From: Stieleria magnilauensis
GTDB lineage: Bacteria; Planctomycetota; Planctomycetia; Pirellulales; Pirellulaceae
DNA length: 64,000 bases
NCBI GenBank assembly: GCA_007753675.1
Contig: CP036432.1
Span: 594,394 to 658,393, forward strand
Direction: 5' to 3'
A program made the translations under genes and the position numbers. Shown piece after piece: positions 8,774 through 17,642 of this stretch. The notes beneath the pieces are model-generated. The model did not search any database. It had not been told where the DNA came from and was given only the letters and a program-made list of their open reading frames with translations. The stretch's first letter is position 1; every line of letters begins with the position of its first letter.

Positions 8774-9784
8774 TTATCGCCTCCGTGGGGTCGAAGAAAC
8801 GGTTGCCAGATTGGGGCCGATGATGGAGGCGTTGAAACGCCGGTTGGTCTGTGGGTTTAGAATCTCGATCGTTTCACCGATCTGTCCCGCTTCCATCGCT
8901 CGGGCATTCTTGAGACGGATCTCGCCCTGGCCGACGCTGATCACGACGTCGACCAAGTCGTTTCGCTTGACGGTTTGGAAATTGCCCGACCGAGTGTTTT
9001 GAAAATGGTTGGTCAACAGGATCGAATTGCTGGCGATGTAGCGGCTGGCGGTCCGTCCGACGGCGTTGTCGGGATTGGCATAGTCGGCACTTTGAGTGAT
9101 CGAACGCTCGACCAGACGGAACATGTCGGGCTTCAGCACGGTGCCCTGAGCGATCGGCTGGCTGGCGATTGCGACGGTCATGGTCAGGCTGACCTGAGCG
9201 TCAAAGGAATGCGAGTATTGGTTCCCGTCCGAGTCAATGATGGCGACGGCCAGCCTGGTGCGGCCGATCGGAAACTCATTGCGTGGGACCAGCTCCACGG
9301 CAAACTCGCCGGCGGAGAGCTTTTGTTCTAACGTTGCCAATTGGGGTGTTTGTGTCAGACGAATGTCGACCCGTTCGGCGGCGACGGCGAATTGTTCGCC
9401 GAGTTCTGATTCGAGCAACCGTTCCAATTTGCTGCGCAGCTTTGCCGGCGAGGAGCGTCGGGCCGACACCGTGGACGGCCCGATGATGTTAAACGAATCA
9501 CGCTCGTACCCGGCCAACAACAGACGCATCTCGACTTGCCGTCGAGTGATCGAACAATCGTCTTGGTCACGCAGCGATTCCAAGTCGAGTTGCTCGATCT
9601 CGCGTCGCTGTGACGGTGTGGCATGGAGAACGTTGGCAATGTCGCCGACGCGAACGGTCGTGTCGGCGACCGGTGCAGAGGTCTGGTGCAGCGCAACGAC
9701 CACGTCGCCGGCCGACGAGGCGTCCGGCGGGGTGAAGATCAGAAAACTGATCAGCAGCATTGCGTATCGAACCGATTTCATCAT
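8774..9784 (-). CDS. flgA: FlgA, P-ring assembly chaperone
   Basis: A 336 aa exported protein. A signal peptide (MMKSVRYAMLLISFLIF, end about residue 25) leads into a region with VRVGDIANV. The SAF/FlgA domain covers about residues 210-330: PIAQGTVLKPDMF, AVGRTASRYI and VKRNDLVDVVIS. FlgA helps FlgI polymerise in the periplasm. It is longer than enterobacterial FlgA because of the N-terminal half. It sits between flgG and flgH, with 2 bp to flgH; translation of flgA-flgH is probably coupled. A second in-frame Met is at residue 2. Confidence 0.9.
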   Translation of the reverse strand: MMKSVRYAMLLISFLIFTPPDASSAGDVVVALHQTSAPVADTTVRVGDIANVLHATPSQRREIEQLDLESLRDQDDCSITRRQVEMRLLLAGYERDSFNIIGPSTVSARRSSPAKLRSKLERLLESELGEQFAVAAERVDIRLTQTPQLATLEQKLSAGEFAVELVPRNEFPIGRTRLAVAIIDSDGNQYSHSFDAQVSLTMTVAIASQPIAQGTVLKPDMFRLVERSITQSADYANPDNAVGRTASRYIASNSILLTNHFQNTRSGNFQTVKRNDLVDVVISVGQGEIRLKNARAMEAGQIGETIEILNPQTNRRFNASIIGPNLATVSSTPRRR

Positions 9785-9786
9785 CG

Positions 9787-10566
9787 TTACCGAACCAGGT
9801 CACTTGCGGAGGAGAGCATTTCATCGCCGGCACGGATCGCCCGCGAGTTGATCTCGTAGGCCCGTTGGGCGGTGATCAGCGAGACCAGCTCCGAAACGAC
9901 CTCGACGTTGGATCCTTCGATGAATCGCTGTCGGATCTGGCCGTTGCCCTGTTGTCCGGGTTGTCCGAGAATCTCGGCGCCCGAGGCCGCGGTTTCCATG
10001 TACAGATTGCTTCCCAGGTTCTGCAGGCCGGCGGGGTTGGTGAACCGGGCGAGTTGAATGGTGGGGCCGACGGTCGAGACCCCGTCGATCTGGTAGCTGA
10101 CCACGCCGGTCGACGAAATCGACAGGTTGGTCGCTTGCTGGGGAATCGTGATTTGCGGATCCAACAGGAATCCATCGCCGGTGACCATCTGGCCCTGGTC
10201 ATTGAGCGTAAAGTTACCGTCGCGGGTGTAGGCGATCGTGTTGCCTTGGGTGACTTTGAAAAACCCGTCGCCTTCGATCGCCATGTGGGTATCGATTCCC
10301 GTTTCGGTGGGTGTTCCCTGGGCGAACAGGCTGGTGGTGCCGACGGCCCGCACCCCGCTGCCGATCTGCAGCCCGATCGGCTTGATCTCGCCGTTGGCCG
10401 AGGCGGCACCGGGCGGCGTCTTGGTGTCGTACAACAAGTCGGCGAAATTGATGTGCTTCTTTTTGAAGCCGGTTGTGTTGACGTTGGCCAAGTTGTTGGC
10501 CGTGTTGTCGATCATCAACTCCTGGGCGCGCATGCCGGTGGCGCTGGAATAGAATGCTTTTAACAT
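9787..10566 (-). CDS. flgG: Flagellar distal rod protein FlgG
   Basis: A 259 aa rod protein. The N-terminal family signature is clear: MLKAFYSSATGM, then NTANNLANVNTTGFKK. The middle has GDGFFKV, and the C-terminus ends with the conserved flg_bbr_C part (EGSNVEVVSELVSLITAQRA, EINSRAIRAGDEML). Length matches usual FlgG. It assembles the distal rod that crosses the P- and L-rings encoded downstream. Its stop precedes the flgA start by 2 bp. Confidence 0.95.
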   Translation of the reverse strand: MLKAFYSSATGMRAQELMIDNTANNLANVNTTGFKKKHINFADLLYDTKTPPGAASANGEIKPIGLQIGSGVRAVGTTSLFAQGTPTETGIDTHMAIEGDGFFKVTQGNTIAYTRDGNFTLNDQGQMVTGDGFLLDPQITIPQQATNLSISSTGVVSYQIDGVSTVGPTIQLARFTNPAGLQNLGSNLYMETAASGAEILGQPGQQGNGQIRQRFIEGSNVEVVSELVSLITAQRAYEINSRAIRAGDEMLSSASDLVR

Positions 10567-10593
10567 GGAATACCTATGCGGTTCTCAAGCGGG

Positions 10594-11310
10594 TTATGAT
10601 CGGATGTATTCTTTGAGCGAATCCGAGAGAGTTCGCGTGGCTTTCTCGACCGCCTCGTGTTGTCGCGTGTTGACGATCAGCGCAATCAGCTCCGAAACCG
10701 GCTGAACGTTGGAAAGTTCGTGGCCGAATTGCGTGATCTTGACCGGGGCATCGCTTTCGACCGAATTGGGGCCGGGGGTGAACCCGAGGGCACCGACGGG
10801 AATCAGTGTTCCGTTGTTTTCGTAAGCGACCGCTTGAATCCGGCCGACTTCCCGGTCGCCGGCCGAAACCGTGCCGTCGGATGAAATCGTGATCTCACGG
10901 TCCGAGACATCGCGGTCGATGGTGATCGGGCCGTTTTCACCGCGGATGGGAACCCCCTCTTCATTGACCAGCGCGTTGCTCACGGGGTCGCGGAACAGTC
11001 TGCCGTTGCGCGTCAGGTAGGGTTGGCCGCCGTTTTCGTAGACGAAAAAACCGTCGCCGGCGATCGAGATGTCCAGCGGTCGCTCCGTCGGGGTGATCCG
11101 TCCCGGGGTGAAATCCGACGTCAACGCTTCGACTTCGGGGCCCAGATCCAAGGTGGTGTTCGGTGATGTCTCTTCGAATCGCTGTTTGATTGCCGGTTGA
11201 ACGCGTCGGTGTCCGCTCGAATTGGCGTGCATCAGGTTGCTGCTGATCAGCTCCTGTTGCTTCGCCAATGTCTGCATCGCGGCGGCGCCGCTGTAGAGTC
11301 CGTTGATCAT
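10594..11310 (-). CDS. flgF: Flagellar proximal rod protein FlgF (FlgF/FlgG family)
   Basis: A 238 aa rod-family protein and the first gene of the left-facing flagellar operon. The N-terminus MINGLYSGAAAMQTLAKQQE, with ISSNLMHANSSGHRR, is a diverged rod signature. GDGFFVYENGG and the C-terminal VQPVSELIALIVNTRQHEAVEK complete the family pattern. It is called FlgF, not FlgG, because it is shorter, more diverged and directly precedes the clear flgG. A GGAAGG Shine-Dalgarno lies 5-6 nt before the ATG at 11310. Confidence 0.85.
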   Translation of the reverse strand: MINGLYSGAAAMQTLAKQQELISSNLMHANSSGHRRVQPAIKQRFEETSPNTTLDLGPEVEALTSDFTPGRITPTERPLDISIAGDGFFVYENGGQPYLTRNGRLFRDPVSNALVNEEGVPIRGENGPITIDRDVSDREITISSDGTVSAGDREVGRIQAVAYENNGTLIPVGALGFTPGPNSVESDAPVKITQFGHELSNVQPVSELIALIVNTRQHEAVEKATRTLSDSLKEYIRS

Positions 11311-11767
11311 TCGACCTTCCTATCCATGGAGCGATCGCGGCGGGTCAGGGGACACGGAGACCAACAGCGATCGTAGGTATTGGTTATGTCGAATATCCGG
11401 CGTCTGGCGGTGAGATTATTGGGCCGGCTTGGGCAAGAACGCACGAGGGATAACCCACATTTCCCGGCCGGAGGCGTCATCCCGATGCCCACGCGGGCGG
11501 CAGGGGGCGTCGGCCGACCCGCCCGATCAGGCTCGGCTGCGCTTGTGGGGGTTAACCCTCATCGGGTACTGAAAGACAGGTCCCGACTGAATTCCGTCAC
11601 CCGGGCCGGACGATAAGCTGTAACGACACGGAAAGATAAACCGGTCACGCAAAGATGGCGGGTGACCGGCCAGCGTCGGTCTCGGCCGCAGCGGCCCGAG
11701 CGCCTCATCACGCGTCGATCGGGTGGATCGCCGTGTGACCCATTCCCTTCCAACACCTCAACGATTC
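11311..11767. other. Divergent control region between the two flagellar operons
   Basis: These 457 bases separate flgF and fliL, which face away from each other, so both operon promoters should be here. I see no clear sigma-54 pair (TGGCAC/TTGCA). GACGATAA at 11609-11616 resembles a sigma-28 -10 box (GCCGATAA), but no good TAAA box stands at the right distance. A GC-rich stretch around 11490-11570 could form hairpins. No believable gene is present. Confidence 0.45.
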
Positions 11768-12289
11768 ATGGCAGACGACAACGAGTCCGGAGCGGACGAC
11801 AAAAAGAAATCCGGCATGCTCTCCAAGCTTGTGATCTGGGGTGCCGTGTTCGTGATGGGCGCCGGTACCGGCGTGGCGGTGCCGATGTTCGTGCTGCCTT
11901 CGGATCCCAAGTCGGCTCATCGCAGCCCGGTGGACGAAGACCGCATGGATATCCCCGAGCCGGATGAAAAGCTCGCGTTCGTGGACTTTGACGAGGTCGT
12001 GGTCAATTTGAACGATGACCGCTATTCGCGCTACCTGACCTGCACGTTCTCGCTGCAAATCGCGGCCTCGCAACAGGAAGCGATCACCAAGTTGGTGGAG
12101 GACAAGAACGTTGTCCTGAAGAACTGGCTGATCGCACACTTGCGTGACAAAAAGCTGGAAGACGTCCGCGGGAAACTCGGGCACAACCTGCTGCGACGTG
12201 AAATCCATGACAAATTCAACGCGATGCTGTTCACCGACGGCATCGAGCGAATTCAAGATGTCCTTTTCCAGGATTTCAAGGTTCAATGA
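11768..12289 (+). CDS. fliL: Flagellar stator-associated protein FliL
   Basis: A 173 aa single-span inner-membrane protein. The cytoplasmic N-terminus is charged (DDNESGADDKKKSG), the membrane segment spans about residues 20-42 (LVIWGAVFVMGAGTGVAVPM), and the rest is periplasmic. The FliL core is seen in FVDFDEVVVNLND, RYLTCTFSLQI and the C-terminal FNAMLFTDGIERIQDVLFQDF. FliL surrounds the stators and supports torque. I start it at the ATG at 11768 because the longer frame to 11723 adds no conserved residues. It is the first gene of the fliL-fliA operon and overlaps the next start by ATGA. Confidence 0.9.
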   Translation: MADDNESGADDKKKSGMLSKLVIWGAVFVMGAGTGVAVPMFVLPSDPKSAHRSPVDEDRMDIPEPDEKLAFVDFDEVVVNLNDDRYSRYLTCTFSLQIAASQQEAITKLVEDKNVVLKNWLIAHLRDKKLEDVRGKLGHNLLRREIHDKFNAMLFTDGIERIQDVLFQDFKVQ

Positions 12290-13134
12290 CCGTGCGTCCG
12301 TTCGATTTTCGTGACATTGCTGCCCTGGATGACACTGCCGTTGCCATTCGAACTTGGATTTCGAAGTCAACGTCCTTCTTCTCGGACTATTGGGTCGAGG
12401 CGACCGGATTCAGTGCCAAATTGGATCTGGGCGCGATCACGACCGAATCGTACGACAAGATCCTCAGTGAAATCCCGCGGCACGACCTGTGTTGCGTCGC
12501 TGAGATCAAGGATCGACTGCCTTCGGTCTGGTACACCTCCGGCGATCAGTTTCGCATCATCCTGTCCGATTTGCTGTGCCTGCCCCCCGAGGACGAGGGC
12601 AGTGACCGGGACCTCAGTGCCATCGAAACCGATCTGTCCAATTACTTCATCAACCGGGTCGCTGAATCGATCAGCCGCGGCTGGATGGGCCAGGGCGAAT
12701 TGGAGATCTCAGTGACGGATCTGGAAAAAGACGCCCGAAAGTTGCGTCTTTTCCGCGGCAAAGATCTGGTCACCAAGGTCTGCATCGAGATCGAATGCAA
12801 GGGCGGCACGGCGACATTGAATTGGTTGTTGCCGAAGCAGAAATTGCCGGCGTTGCTCGACGAAACGGTCGACAATCGGGCCGGCGCGGAACCCGCCAAG
12901 CCATCCAAGGAATTGATCGGTCAGCTGCCCCTGGACGTCGTCACGATGCTGGGGTCGGCCAAGATCCCGATGTCCGATCTGGCCAAGTTAAAACCCGGCG
13001 AATTGATCATTTTGGATCAACGCATCGACGAACCGATGGTGTCCCACGTCGATGGCGAACCGGCATTCCAATGCTGGGCCGGACGGTTGGGCAACAAACA
13101 AGCCGTTCAAGTTTCAAAGTGTTTGAACAAGTAA
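12286..13134 (+). CDS. fliM: Divergent flagellar motor switch protein FliM
   Basis: A 282 aa protein whose last 70 residues form a SpoA/FliN-type domain (LPLDVVTMLGSAKIPMSDLAKLK, GELIILDQRIDEP, GRLGNKQAVQVSKCL). The middle part fits the CheC-like FliM domain but is strongly diverged. FliM links FliG to FliN in the C-ring and normally binds CheY-P through an N-terminal EIDxLL peptide. I do not see that motif here (RDIAALDD is the nearest). Position between fliL and fliN, and the ATGA overlap with fliL, support the assignment. It could also be described as a FliM/FliN-family protein. Confidence 0.75.
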   Translation: MTVRPFDFRDIAALDDTAVAIRTWISKSTSFFSDYWVEATGFSAKLDLGAITTESYDKILSEIPRHDLCCVAEIKDRLPSVWYTSGDQFRIILSDLLCLPPEDEGSDRDLSAIETDLSNYFINRVAESISRGWMGQGELEISVTDLEKDARKLRLFRGKDLVTKVCIEIECKGGTATLNWLLPKQKLPALLDETVDNRAGAEPAKPSKELIGQLPLDVVTMLGSAKIPMSDLAKLKPGELIILDQRIDEPMVSHVDGEPAFQCWAGRLGNKQAVQVSKCLNK

Positions 13135-13151
13135 GACGAAGGAATTGATTC

Positions 13152-13535
13152 ATGGCTGAGACCAAGACCGAAACGCCCGTTTCCGACGAGCCGCAAGCGA
13201 CGTCCGAGGACGCCCAGGGCCAAACGTCCGAAAAGCAAGCCGATGACTCGATTCCAGAGTTTGAAGCGCTCAAACCGAACCCGCCGCAACCCTCCAAAGA
13301 CCTCGATTTCTCCCGCTTCGGGGGAGTCCACGTCACCCTGGCTGCCGAGTTGGGACGCACCCAATTAACGATTCAAGAATTAATCGGGCTGGCGGAAGGG
13401 TCGGTGGTTGAATTAAACCGGGCCATCAGCGCGCCGGTCGAGTTGGTTGCTCAGGGTGTTCCCATGGGTAACGGCGAGGTAGTCGTGATTGACAATCAAT
13501 TCGCGATTCGAATCAAGCAAATCTATCCCTCTTAG
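13152..13535 (+). CDS. fliN: Flagellar motor switch protein FliN
   Basis: A 127 aa protein with an acidic, probably disordered N-terminus (about 50 residues rich in Glu, Thr and Ser). A SpoA domain follows: VTLAAELGRTQLTIQELIGL, GSVVELNRAISAPVELV, GEVVVIDNQFAIRI. FliN makes most of the lower C-ring and helps recruit export substrates. An AAGGA Shine-Dalgarno lies about 8 nt before the ATG. It lies 17 bp after fliM. Confidence 0.93.
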   Translation: MAETKTETPVSDEPQATSEDAQGQTSEKQADDSIPEFEALKPNPPQPSKDLDFSRFGGVHVTLAAELGRTQLTIQELIGLAEGSVVELNRAISAPVELVAQGVPMGNGEVVVIDNQFAIRIKQIYPS

Positions 13536-13556
13536 CTCAAATGAATCGGCATTCAC

Positions 13557-14501
13557 ATGGACGTCAACATGCCTTTCCGCTTCACCCAAAAATCGATGTG
13601 CGTTTTTTACGCACTCCTGATTTCATCGTCACTCGCGACGGTCGCGCACGGTCAACGCTACGCCGAACCTGAATCTCGCTCTTCGCGCCAACTCGGCGGA
13701 ATGGTCGACCAGCTCTCGCGCGGCGAGTCGACGGTCAGCATTCGCCGCGGGGTGCTCTCGGGCGATATCGGTTCGGTCGACCGGGATGGTCGATCCGACA
13801 TTCCGGTGAGTCCGCTGCGGCCGTCGGGCAACCGTCTCGACGGCGGCGCCGAACAGGTCGTCGCGCTGCGTCCGCAACCGATGTCGGTGCGACAAGCCAG
13901 TTTCGAATCGAATGATCACCTCAACGACCTGTATTCCGGGCAACAACACGAACTGCAGTCGCGGCAGAGTCTTGATCGGCTCAATGCCCAAGATCACTAT
14001 CAATCCTTCATCGAACGTGAAAACGCCGCACCGGAAGCGGAGCAGGCCGATGCGACGGAGATGATCAGCCGGATCGGAATCAACCTGGTCTTTGTGCTCG
14101 CCCTGGCCGTCGGCGGGATCTTGTTCGTCCGCCAGATTCAAAAAGGCAAACAGGGTGGTCGCCAAGACACTCCGGCCGATTTGGCCGGGTTGAAGATCGA
14201 TCAGGTGTTGCAGGTCACCCGTGGCGTCAGTCTGTACCTGGTCGATTCGATGGCCAGCAAGATTCTGGTCGCCGTCGACGGCGGGGGCATCAAATCGGTC
14301 AGCGTGCTGCCGTCACGATTCGAGGACGCACTGGAGGAACCGGAAGCCTTTGGCCGGCAGAAAGAATCGGAAGCCGCCCGGGCCGGTGGAAACGTTGCCA
14401 GCCGCCAGGCTTCGCGTCGCAGTGTCAACAAGACCTCGTCGTCAGAGATCGATGAGAATCTGATCCGGCTACTTTTGACGAAGTCGAAAGAAGCCGCCTG
14501 A
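13557..14501 (+). CDS. fliO: FliO-like flagellar export-gate assembly protein
   Basis: A 314 aa protein with a signal-like hydrophobic stretch (about residues 16-32, ending AHGQ) and a polar Ser/Arg-rich periplasmic part. A second membrane span is at about residues 165-188 (IGINLVFVLALAVGGILFV). The cytoplasmic tail then shows the FliO pattern LKIDQVLQVTRGVSLYLVD ... ILVAVDGGGIKSVSVL. FliO helps FliP assemble in the export gate. It is larger than enterobacterial FliO. The call depends on the post-membrane motif and on its place between fliN and fliP. The start could also be the Met at residue 5. Confidence 0.75.
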   Translation: MDVNMPFRFTQKSMCVFYALLISSSLATVAHGQRYAEPESRSSRQLGGMVDQLSRGESTVSIRRGVLSGDIGSVDRDGRSDIPVSPLRPSGNRLDGGAEQVVALRPQPMSVRQASFESNDHLNDLYSGQQHELQSRQSLDRLNAQDHYQSFIERENAAPEAEQADATEMISRIGINLVFVLALAVGGILFVRQIQKGKQGGRQDTPADLAGLKIDQVLQVTRGVSLYLVDSMASKILVAVDGGGIKSVSVLPSRFEDALEEPEAFGRQKESEAARAGGNVASRQASRRSVNKTSSSEIDENLIRLLLTKSKEAA

Positions 14502-14518
14502 TCCAACCGAGGACTGAA

Positions 14519-15241
14519 ATGGATTTCGCCTTGATCGCCCAGACAACCGCCGAAGCAGCCAGCGATCCGTCGCAGCTGTTTTCGGATCTTGCGCCGCCGT
14601 TGCAGGTGGCCGTGTTGCTCGGTGCGCTCAGCTTTGCCACCGCAATGCTGGTCAGTGTCACGGCGTTCACGCGAATCATCATTGTGTTGTCCTTCGTGCG
14701 GCGGGCGCTCTCCACGCAAGAGATTCCGCCGAATCAGGTGATGATGGGATTGAGTCTGTTTCTGACGCTGTTCGTGATGGCCCCGACGTTTGAAAAAATT
14801 CATGCCAACGCGGTGATCCCGCTGTTGGAGGCACAGGAAGCGGCCGGTCCGGATGAAGAGCCGACGTTCGGGTTTGTCGACGCCTGGAAGATCGCGTCGG
14901 AAGAGCTGAAGGTGTTCATGTTGCGGAACACGCGGACGAACGATCTGGGGTTGTTTTTTGAACTGTCCGAGACGCCGCCCCCGTCGCAGCGGATGGACAC
15001 GCCGCTGAAGATCGCCGTGCCGGCGTTTATCATCAGCGAACTGAAAACCGCGTTCATCATGGGGTTTTGTATCTACATCCCGTTTCTACTGATCGATCTG
15101 GTCATCTCAACGATCTTGATGGCGTTGGGGATGATGATGATGCCTCCGGTGGTTGTTTCGACGCCCTGCAAGTTGCTTTTGTTCGTGCTCGTTGACGGCT
15201 GGCAATTGATTTCAAAAGCACTGGTCGCAAGTTTTGCCTAG
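14519..15241 (+). CDS. fliP: Flagellar type III export gate protein FliP
   Basis: A 240 aa multi-span inner-membrane protein. The FliP signatures are LSFATAMLVSVTAFTRIIIV with the following LSFVRRALSTQEIPPNQVM, and later LKTAFIMGFCIYIPFLLIDL with ILMALGMMMMPP. FliP oligomers form the core of the export channel together with FliQ and FliR, which are not in the window. A GAGG Shine-Dalgarno precedes the ATG. flhA starts 6 bp after the stop. Confidence 0.96.
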   Translation: MDFALIAQTTAEAASDPSQLFSDLAPPLQVAVLLGALSFATAMLVSVTAFTRIIIVLSFVRRALSTQEIPPNQVMMGLSLFLTLFVMAPTFEKIHANAVIPLLEAQEAAGPDEEPTFGFVDAWKIASEELKVFMLRNTRTNDLGLFFELSETPPPSQRMDTPLKIAVPAFIISELKTAFIMGFCIYIPFLLIDLVISTILMALGMMMMPPVVVSTPCKLLLFVLVDGWQLISKALVASFA

Positions 15242-15247
15242 GGGCGG

Positions 15248-17401
15248 GTGGCGTACAAATCGATGAAAGACACCGATTCGAATTTCGGATTTCTGCAGCG
15301 GAGTGAGCTTTGGCTTTCGGCCTCGTTCCTCGCGATGCTGGTCGTCCTGATCATCCCGCTGCCGACGTTCTTGTTGGACATGTTTTTGGCCTGCAACATC
15401 GCCGCGGCGATCCTGTTGCTGTTGGTCACCCTGGGCGCGAAAAAGCCCCTCGATATCGCATCCTTTCCGTCGCTGTTGTTGTTGCTGACGCTGTTCCGGT
15501 TGTCGTTGAACGTTGCGACGACGCGTTTGATCCTGCTCGATGCCAATGCCGGCAAGATCGTGTTGACGTTCGGTGACTTTGTCGTCGGCGGAAATCTGGT
15601 TGTCGGCGTGGTGATCTTTTTGATCTTGGTCACGATTCAGTTCATCGTGATCACCAAGGGGGCGACGCGGATCTCCGAGGTCAACGCCAGGTTCACACTC
15701 GATGCGATGCCCGGAAAGCAGATGGCCATCGATGCCGAACTCAATAGCGGTGCGATCGACGAGAAAGAGGCTCGTGATCGACGCAAGGGGTTGACCCAGG
15801 AGGCGGAATTTTACGGTGCCATGGACGGTGCCAGTAAGTACGTCCGCGGTGATGCGATCGCCGGGTTGATCATCATGATCGTCAACATTCTCGGCGGCGT
15901 GGTGCTGGGCGTCAGCGACGGCCAAGCGATCACCGACGCGCTACAAATCTATTCGATTTTGACAATCGGTGACGGACTGGTGTCTCAGATCCCGGCACTG
16001 ATCATCGCCACCAGCGCGGGCATCCTGGTCACCAAGTCGGCGTCCGAGTCCAACCTCGGTGACGAAATCAACAGTCAAGTGTCCGGGGCGTATCGGTCCT
16101 TGTACCTGGGCCCGATGATCCTGATGTTGATCGCGTTCACACCGGGGTTTCCAAAGTTCCCCTTCATGCTGCTCGCCGGTGCGGTGTTCGCGTTTGTCTT
16201 TTTTGCCAAACAACGCGAGACGGCCAAAACCGAGGAAGCGGAGAAAGAGCCGGAAGTCGTCGCGGCGACCGAGACACCCGAAGAGAAGGGGCTGCAGAAA
16301 TTTGTCCAACCCGAACGAATCATCATCGAAATCGGCGCCGGTTTGATCGCGCTTGCCGAACCGAAGCGTGGCAAGGGCATCGCCGAACGGATTTCGACGT
16401 TGCGTGAAGACGTGGCGATCGAGCACGGGTTCTGGGTGCCGGCGGCGCGGATCCGCGACAACTTGCAAATCGGTGTCAACGAATATCGCTTTCTGATTTG
16501 CGGGCGTGAGATCGCGCGGGGACAGGTGTTTGTCAACGACTATCTGGCGATCAATCCAGGCAGCATCAATGCGGAACTGGAGGGTGAGCCAATCCGGGAC
16601 CCCGCGTTCGACTTGCCGGCCAAATGGATTCCGGAATCGCAGCGCCGTCGGGCTGAGGTTTTAGGGTTTACCGTCGTCGACGCGCCGACTGTGTTGATCA
16701 CGCACCTGAGTGAATGCTTACGGAAGCATGCTCACGAGCTTTTGAGCCGACAAGACCTTCAATCCATGCTAGAGAAACTCAAGGAGATCGCGCCGACGAC
16801 GGTCGAGGAAATCAAACCGGATACGGTGCGGCCGGCCACCCTGCATCAAGTGCTGTTGAATCTGCTCCGCGAACGCATCTCCATCACCGCCTTGGAAAAA
16901 ATCGTTGAATCGGCGGTTCAGTTCGGTCCCCAAATCAAAGACCCCGTTCAGTTGACCGAAAAGATAAGAGGCGGTATCGGGCACATCATCTGTGACCGGT
17001 TCCGTGACAGCAACGGAAACGTGAGGGTCATCATCCTGGAGCCGCGATTGGAACACTATTTCCGAGAACACCTCAATGGCGACGCGATCGTGTTGCGCCC
17101 CGATCAGCTGGAACGCTTGATCATGGAGCTGCAAGCGAAATGGGAAGCGTCGCGATTGAAGAACCAGATTTCGACCGTGTTGGTGGATTCGTCGGTTCGC
17201 TTCCCGCTGCACCGAACGATCTTCCGGTCGTTGCCGGAAATCAGCGTGGTCGCTTACAGCGAGGTCCCCTCCGACATGCGGATCGAGTCGGTCGGGATGA
17301 TCCGTTACGAAGACGTTTTGGGCGAGGGCGAGAATCCCTCACCCGACCCGTTCGTGCTCGGGCTGCACGGCAAAGACGGCAATCAAGAAGGACGTAAATG
17401 A
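15248..17401 (+). CDS. flhA: Flagellar type III export protein FlhA
   Basis: A 717 aa protein. About eight membrane helices fill residues 20-320, including FLLDMFLACNIAAAILLLLV and GDAIAGLIIMIVNILGGVVL. A large cytoplasmic domain follows, with LEKLKEIAPTTVEEI and the conserved ISITALEKIVES region. The FHIPEP-family loop is present (FRLSLNVATTRLIL, KQMAIDAELNSGAIDEKEAR). FlhA couples proton flow to export and docks chaperone-substrate complexes. I give the GTG at 15248 as start with GGGGCGG just upstream; an ATG at 15263 is the alternative. Its stop overlaps the next start by ATGA. A fliP-flhA junction without fliQ, fliR or flhB between is notable. Confidence 0.95.
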   Translation: MAYKSMKDTDSNFGFLQRSELWLSASFLAMLVVLIIPLPTFLLDMFLACNIAAAILLLLVTLGAKKPLDIASFPSLLLLLTLFRLSLNVATTRLILLDANAGKIVLTFGDFVVGGNLVVGVVIFLILVTIQFIVITKGATRISEVNARFTLDAMPGKQMAIDAELNSGAIDEKEARDRRKGLTQEAEFYGAMDGASKYVRGDAIAGLIIMIVNILGGVVLGVSDGQAITDALQIYSILTIGDGLVSQIPALIIATSAGILVTKSASESNLGDEINSQVSGAYRSLYLGPMILMLIAFTPGFPKFPFMLLAGAVFAFVFFAKQRETAKTEEAEKEPEVVAATETPEEKGLQKFVQPERIIIEIGAGLIALAEPKRGKGIAERISTLREDVAIEHGFWVPAARIRDNLQIGVNEYRFLICGREIARGQVFVNDYLAINPGSINAELEGEPIRDPAFDLPAKWIPESQRRRAEVLGFTVVDAPTVLITHLSECLRKHAHELLSRQDLQSMLEKLKEIAPTTVEEIKPDTVRPATLHQVLLNLLRERISITALEKIVESAVQFGPQIKDPVQLTEKIRGGIGHIICDRFRDSNGNVRVIILEPRLEHYFREHLNGDAIVLRPDQLERLIMELQAKWEASRLKNQISTVLVDSSVRFPLHRTIFRSLPEISVVAYSEVPSDMRIESVGMIRYEDVLGEGENPSPDPFVLGLHGKDGNQEGRK

Positions 17402-17631
17402 GCGGAAAGTCAACTACTCGGCGTGCATCGTTCCGGCGTCAAAAGGCGTTTCCGGTGGGGACGTTGATAGCCCTGTTGACCGCGGTCGTGGTGACCTTGG
17501 TTGGCGTCATCCTGGGGCTGGAATCGTCCACCATTCTGATGCGTGCCATCGTGTCCTCGGTCCTGGTCGGATCGGTTGTCTCGATCGGTGTTGGTGTGAT
17601 TCGACTCGCTGACGCGGACTACAAGGACTGA
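17398..17631 (+). CDS. Small two-span membrane protein, unknown function
   Basis: A 77 aa protein with a very basic start (SGKSTTRRASFRRQK) and two hydrophobic spans at about residues 20-40 and 46-70. Its start overlaps the flhA stop by ATGA, and fliA begins 11 bp after it, so it is translated as part of the flagellar operon. Size and two spans recall FliQ, but I do not see FliQ sequence features, and the N-terminus is unusually basic. Elsewhere this slot is often held by flhF and flhG. I cannot name a function. Confidence 0.65.
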   Translation: MSGKSTTRRASFRRQKAFPVGTLIALLTAVVVTLVGVILGLESSTILMRAIVSSVLVGSVVSIGVGVIRLADADYKD

Positions 17632-17642
17632 GCAGCTTTGTT

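Noticed and set aside
11307..11492. 61-codon minus frame overlapping the flgF start
   Set aside because: No ribosome-binding site and unusual composition; the flgF Shine-Dalgarno lies inside it, which is enough to explain the overlap.
11586..11616. Sigma-28-like box GACGATAA upstream of fliL
   Set aside because: Seven of eight bases match the -10 pattern, but the nearest -35-like sequence (TGAATTCC) is poor and the spacing is 13 instead of 11.
17398..17631. FliQ
   Set aside because: Size and two spans fit, but the FliQ sequence pattern and its position after fliP are missing, and the basic 16-residue head does not fit.
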